Assembly: GCF_003259845.1 (NCBI RefSeq)
Contig: NZ_QLMJ01000019.1
Location: 1 to 64,000 of the forward strand
Source of the DNA: Actinoplanes lutulentus
GTDB lineage: Bacteria > Actinomycetota > Actinomycetes > Mycobacteriales > Micromonosporaceae
Length of the DNA: 64,000 nucleotides
Reading direction: 5' to 3'
Made by a program: the position numbers and the translations under genes. This document shows, piece after piece, positions 60,679-64,000 of this stretch (positions are counted from its first letter, which is position 1; the number at the start of each line of letters is the position of its first letter). Under the pieces are notes generated by a model, which made no database searches, was not told the DNA's origin, and was given only the letters and a program-made list of their open reading frames with translations.

Positions 60679-61845
60679 TCACCAGGCGGCGTTCAGGAGG
60701 GCGTGCACGTCCTCGGCGCCGGGCACGCGCGGCGCGGCGGACAGCGCCCAGTCGTCCATGGCGTGCGTGGCGGCGGCGTGCAGGTCCGGGGCGGAGACGT
60801 CGACCTCACGCAGCCGTTGCGGCACCTCGAAGGCGATGAGCAGCCGTTCGATCTCGGCGATCACTGCGTCCGGCTTGTGGTCGGCGAGGCCGAGGTAGCC
60901 GGCCATCGCGGTCAGCCGGTCGTCGATCGCGTCCGCGGCGAAGCGCAGCGCGTGCGGCAGCAGCAGCGCCTCGACCACTCCGTTGGCCGCCGATGACCGC
61001 GGGCCGATCGCGTGCGACAGCGCCTGGGCCAGGCCGCCTCCGGTGGCGTCGCTGCCCTGCCCGGCCATCAGGGCCGCGAGCATCAGGTGCAGGCGCGGCT
61101 GAGCCTGGCCGGGTTGCGTGCGGGTACCGGGCAGCCAGGTCACCACGGTGCGCAGAGCATGGGAGAGCAGCGCGTCGGCGAGCGGGTCGGCGGTCCGTGA
61201 GGTCAGCCCTTCTACGGCCATCGCGAACACGTTGAGCGCCGCCGACCAGGTCAGCTCCGCGGGGGCGGTCAGCGCCATCGCCGGGTCCAGGATCACACCC
61301 TGAGCGCGGGCCTTCGGGTCGTAGAGCGCCAGCCGCTCCCCCGTGACCGGGTCGCGGACCGCGGCGCCGGCTTTGGCGTAGGCGGTTGTCGGGGTGGTAG
61401 CCACCACCCATTGCGGCAGTTTCGGCGCCGACAGCCGGGGGCTGATCAGCCTGCCGTCCGCGGCGCGCCGCGTGCACAGGTCGTGGACGCCGGCCTGCTC
61501 GGCCAGCAGGACGGCGGCGGCTCGGGCGGTCACCACCGCGGAGCCGCCGCCGACGGCGACGATCGCGTCGGCGTCGTGGGTGGCCAGCGCGTCGCGGGCT
61601 GCCAGCACGGACGGCAGCGGACTGTGTGCCCGTACCTCGGCGAAGAGCGCGGCCAGCCGGTCGCCCAGCACGTCGGTGAGCCGCTGCACGGTGCCGGCCT
61701 GCCGCGACAGCGAGGGCCCGCAGACGATGACCGCGCGGCGCGCGCCGACCCGGTCCAGCTCGCGGGGCAGTGCCCGCAGCGCGCCGGCTCCGCAGAAGGT
61801 ACGGAACGCGGGGGTCACGTGGCGCAGGTCGAGGTCGGCGTCCAC
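60679..61845 (-). CDS. Iron-type alcohol dehydrogenase, maleylacetate-reductase-like, altered metal site
   Basis: This 388-residue protein has the Fe-ADH fold: dinucleotide part with ADAIVAVGGGSAVVTARAAA, then VVATTPTTAYAKAGAAVRDP. The first metal-ligand pair reads Asn-x3-Met (LNVFAMAVEGL) instead of Asp/Asn-x3-His. Later histidines remain (LSHAIG; LLLPHALRF). Maleylacetate reductases also have Asn here but normally keep the His. It may be metal-free or use another substrate such as a keto acid. It starts 5 bases after the upstream ADH stop, so the two are co-translated. Confidence 0.85.
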   Translation of the reverse strand: MDADLDLRHVTPAFRTFCGAGALRALPRELDRVGARRAVIVCGPSLSRQAGTVQRLTDVLGDRLAALFAEVRAHSPLPSVLAARDALATHDADAIVAVGGGSAVVTARAAAVLLAEQAGVHDLCTRRAADGRLISPRLSAPKLPQWVVATTPTTAYAKAGAAVRDPVTGERLALYDPKARAQGVILDPAMALTAPAELTWSAALNVFAMAVEGLTSRTADPLADALLSHALRTVVTWLPGTRTQPGQAQPRLHLMLAALMAGQGSDATGGGLAQALSHAIGPRSSAANGVVEALLLPHALRFAADAIDDRLTAMAGYLGLADHKPDAVIAEIERLLIAFEVPQRLREVDVSAPDLHAAATHAMDDWALSAAPRVPGAEDVHALLNAAW

Positions 61846-61850
61846 GCCGG

Positions 61851-62921
61851 TCAGAGCTCCACGACCGCGCGGCCGCCGACCCGGCCGGCGTGCAGGTCGG
61901 CCACGGCCGTGTTCAGCTCATCGAGGGCGTAGCGGTCGGTGACCAGCGCGGCCGCGTCGAAGCGGCCGCCGGCCGCCCAGCCGGCGAAGGTCGCGAAGTC
62001 CCGGACCGGGTCGCAGCTGCCGCCGACGCAGCCGATCAGGCTCTTCTCCCCGTTGAGCAGGTCGAAGCTGTCCAGGAGGAACGGTGTACGCGGGATGCCG
62101 ACGAGGATGTCGGCACCGCCGCGGATGCCGGTACCGCGAATACCCGGCCGGACCGCGGCGAGGCTGATCGGGATGTTCGCGCCGCGGCCGGTGCAGTCCA
62201 GGGCGACGTCGACGCCGCGGGTGCCGTCCGGGTGGGCGGTCAGTGCGCGGATCGTCTCGACCGGATCACCGGTCACCGCGTTGATGACGTCGGTGGCACC
62301 GAAGCTGCGGGCCAGTTTCAGTTTGTCGTCGTCGATGTCGACGGCGATGACCGGGTTCGCGCCGAGGATCGACGCGGCAGCCAGGGCGCAGAGCCCGACG
62401 CCGCCGGCGCCCCAGACTGCCACGCTCTGGCCGGGTTCGACAGCGGCGGTGTTCATCACCGCGCCGGCGCCGGTCATCAGCGCGCAGCCGATGATCGCGC
62501 CGAGGTCTCGCGACAGACCGGCCGCCTTCACCACGTACTGCTCGTCGACCAGCGCATGGGTTCCCCAGGTGAAGGTGTTGTGGGTGGTCGCCTTCGTACC
62601 GTCGGCGAGGATCACCGCGGTGGGCGCCGGTGCCCGGCCCAGCAGCGGCGTCCGCGGAATCCAGGTGGTCACCACCTCGTCGCCCGGCTGTACGTAGGTG
62701 ACCTCGTCACCCACCGCGGCGACCGTGCCGATCGACTCGTGCCCGAGGACCATGGCCGCGCTCCGGCCGGGGTCGAAGATCCGGTCGAGCTGGCTGTGGC
62801 AGACACCGAAGGCCCGCTGCTCGACGACGACCTCGTACGGGCCGGCGGCCAGGTCCACGTCGTGCAGTTCGAGGGTGTGCCCGTGCGGCGGGAGGACGGC
62901 GATCCGGGCGTGCACTGTCAT
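61851..62921 (-). CDS. Zinc-type alcohol dehydrogenase lacking the structural-zinc cysteines
   Basis: This 356-residue MDR enzyme has catalytic motifs GVCHSQLD and GHESIGTVAAVG and the cofactor loop AVWGAGGVGLCALAAASILG. The lobe that normally carries four structural-zinc cysteines is replaced by WIPRTPLLGRAPAPTAVILADG, with no Cys. The rest follows class III/NDMA-dependent alcohol dehydrogenases. It would oxidise an alcohol to an aldehyde within the CoA pathway. AAGGAG precedes the ATG. It sits between the CaiB gene and the iron-type dehydrogenase. Confidence 0.88.
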   Translation of the reverse strand: MTVHARIAVLPPHGHTLELHDVDLAAGPYEVVVEQRAFGVCHSQLDRIFDPGRSAAMVLGHESIGTVAAVGDEVTYVQPGDEVVTTWIPRTPLLGRAPAPTAVILADGTKATTHNTFTWGTHALVDEQYVVKAAGLSRDLGAIIGCALMTGAGAVMNTAAVEPGQSVAVWGAGGVGLCALAAASILGANPVIAVDIDDDKLKLARSFGATDVINAVTGDPVETIRALTAHPDGTRGVDVALDCTGRGANIPISLAAVRPGIRGTGIRGGADILVGIPRTPFLLDSFDLLNGEKSLIGCVGGSCDPVRDFATFAGWAAGGRFDAAALVTDRYALDELNTAVADLHAGRVGGRAVVEL

Positions 62922-62944
62922 GGTTCGGCTCCTTGTGCTCGGGC

Positions 62945-64000
62945 TCAGACGACGCCGGTCTCGTGCAGCTTGGCGATCTCGTCGGTGCTCAGGCCGAGTT
63001 CGTCGCGCAGCACCTGGTCGGTGTGTTCACCGAGCCGCCCGGCGCGCACCGGTTCGACCATCGGCGAGCCGGACAGCACCAGCGGGCTGCCCAGCGTGGT
63101 GAACGTGCCCCGCTCGTCGCTGACCTCGTGCAGCACGCCGCGGGCCCGCACGTGCGGATCGTCCAGCAGCTCGGAGAGGGTCACGACCGGCGCGTACGGA
63201 ATCCTCGCGGCCTTCAGCACCGCCTCGATCTCCGCCTTGCTCAGCCCCGAGGTCCACGCACCGACCAGGGTGTCGACGGCATCCATGTGTTCGCAGCGTC
63301 CGGCCATGTCCGCGAACCGCGGATCCGCGGTTTCCGGATCACCGATCAGGCCGCACAGCCGCCGCCAATGAGCGTCGGTCGGACAGAGGATCGTGACCCA
63401 GCCATCAGCCGCCGGGTACGCGTTGTACGGCGCCACCGACATGCCACCGTGCCGGTTGCCGGTGCGCTCCCGGCTCACCACACCCGGACTGAGCAACCCG
63501 GCGATGTTGGACGTCAGCGACGGCAGCATCGCATCCTGCAACGACACCTCGACGTGCTGGCCGCGGCCGGTGCGGGTGCGCTGGAACAACGCCGCCAGCA
63601 CGCCGGCGATCAGATGCGTGCCACCCATGAAATCAACCACCGACGGGCCGGTACGCACCGGCGCGCCGTCCTCGAAACCTGTCGTGCTCATGATCGCCGT
63701 CCGGGCCTGGATCGTCAGATCCATCGCCGGCTCACCAGCGTACGGACCGAACGACCCGAACCCCGTGCCCGACGCCATCACCAACCCCGGATTGATCGCA
63801 CTGAGCTGGTCGTAGCCCAGTCCGAACCGCTCCATCGCGCCCGGCGAGAGGTTCTGGACCAGCACATCCGCCGTGCTGACCAGCTTGCGCAGTACCTCCT
63901 GGCCCTCGAGGGCTTTGAGGTTGAGGCGCATGGTGCGCTTACCGGAGTTGAGGAACCGGAACTGCAGTGGCTCTCCGTCGGCGGCGAGGGTGGGCAGCCG
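62945..64000 (-). CDS. CaiB/BaiF-type (class III) CoA-transferase, cut by the window edge
   Basis: The 351 visible residues are the C-terminal part; the true start lies beyond 64000. Class III CoA-transferases move CoA between carboxylic acids through an aspartyl-CoA intermediate. Visible landmarks are FLNSGKRTMRLNLKALEGQE, DVLVQNLSPGAMERFGLGYD, the probable catalytic Asp in PAMDLTIQARTAIMSTTG, GQHVEVSLQDAMLPSLTSNI, and the C-terminal ARGVLHEVSDE segment. It lies upstream in the leftward catabolic operon and with the ligase can bring acids into CoA form. Confidence 0.92.
   Translation of the reverse strand, partial: RLPTLAADGEPLQFRFLNSGKRTMRLNLKALEGQEVLRKLVSTADVLVQNLSPGAMERFGLGYDQLSAINPGLVMASGTGFGSFGPYAGEPAMDLTIQARTAIMSTTGFEDGAPVRTGPSVVDFMGGTHLIAGVLAALFQRTRTGRGQHVEVSLQDAMLPSLTSNIAGLLSPGVVSRERTGNRHGGMSVAPYNAYPAADGWVTILCPTDAHWRRLCGLIGDPETADPRFADMAGRCEHMDAVDTLVGAWTSGLSKAEIEAVLKAARIPYAPVVTLSELLDDPHVRARGVLHEVSDERGTFTTLGSPLVLSGSPMVEPVRAGRLGEHTDQVLRDELGLSTDEIAKLHETGVV

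Noticed and set aside
1..64000. CRISPR arrays, insertion sequences, integrases, rRNA genes, complete tRNAs
   Set aside because: I looked for repeat-spacer periodicity, transposase or recombinase motifs, and tRNA T-arm signatures. Only the tRNA 3' fragment at 34761-34800 and the duplicated SPFH segment were found.

Overview
The window is high-GC DNA with frequent GTG starts, many start/stop-overlapping (ATGA/GTGA) genes and actinobacterial hallmark families: an F420-type DDN nitroreductase, an Acg-like nitroreductase, tandem universal stress proteins, DUF427 and DUF6924. It is most likely chromosomal DNA of a filamentous actinomycete, and the gene mix suggests a Micromonosporaceae/Actinoplanes-like organism (inference). 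No complete tRNA or rRNA gene, CRISPR array, integrase or transposase was seen.

Region 1 (1-17 kb) is accessory DNA. Small orphan genes and frameshifted remnants surround two large conflict-type genes. The first encodes a 1018-residue fusion of a degenerate trypsin-like domain, a TIR domain with its catalytic-type glutamate, and a KAP-family P-loop NTPase. The second encodes a 2006-residue secreted RHS/YD-repeat polymorphic toxin with a Hint release domain and a Cys-rich HNH-like C-terminal nuclease, followed by a probable immunity gene. Around them lie a broken beta-propeller gene, DUF427 halves in opposite orientation and a truncated hemerythrin.

Region 2 (17-35 kb) is a stress/hypoxia-like island. 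A leftward gene train (DoxX, flavodoxin, USP, P-type ATPase pseudogene, DDN-membrane fusion, two small conserved genes) diverges from a rightward train (SPFH, phosphoketolase, Acg-like nitroreductase, intact P-type ATPase, three USP genes, YihY/BrkB). The content resembles the mycobacterial DosR dormancy regulon. The SPFH 5' region is duplicated about 11.6 kb downstream, where the truncated copy runs into an ABC transporter operon beside a tRNA 3'-half remnant.

Region 3 (35-43 kb) holds an ABC exporter, a FUSC-type membrane protein divergent from a TetR regulator with a perfect palindromic operator, two XapX mini-proteins, a PhlG-like hydrolase, and a MarR regulator divergent from a zinc-free quinone-oxidoreductase-type enzyme.

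Region 4 (43.6-49.4 kb) is one tightly packed operon: MoxR ATPase, DUF58, BatA-like VWA protein, PDZ-less HtrA-type protease, OmpR-type regulator and histidine kinase. It looks like an envelope quality-control module.

Region 5 (49.4-64 kb) contains a GH3 gene fragment, a secreted HNH nuclease, a PQQ-type sugar dehydrogenase lipoprotein and a long leftward catabolic block. That block comprises CaiB-type CoA-transferase, two alcohol dehydrogenases, MaoC-type dehydratase, acyl-CoA ligase and enoyl-CoA hydratase, then aldehyde dehydrogenase, CAD-type alcohol dehydrogenase and a GH3 beta-glucosidase. It probably processes a glycosylated or alcohol-bearing organic acid through CoA thioesters; the substrate is unknown.
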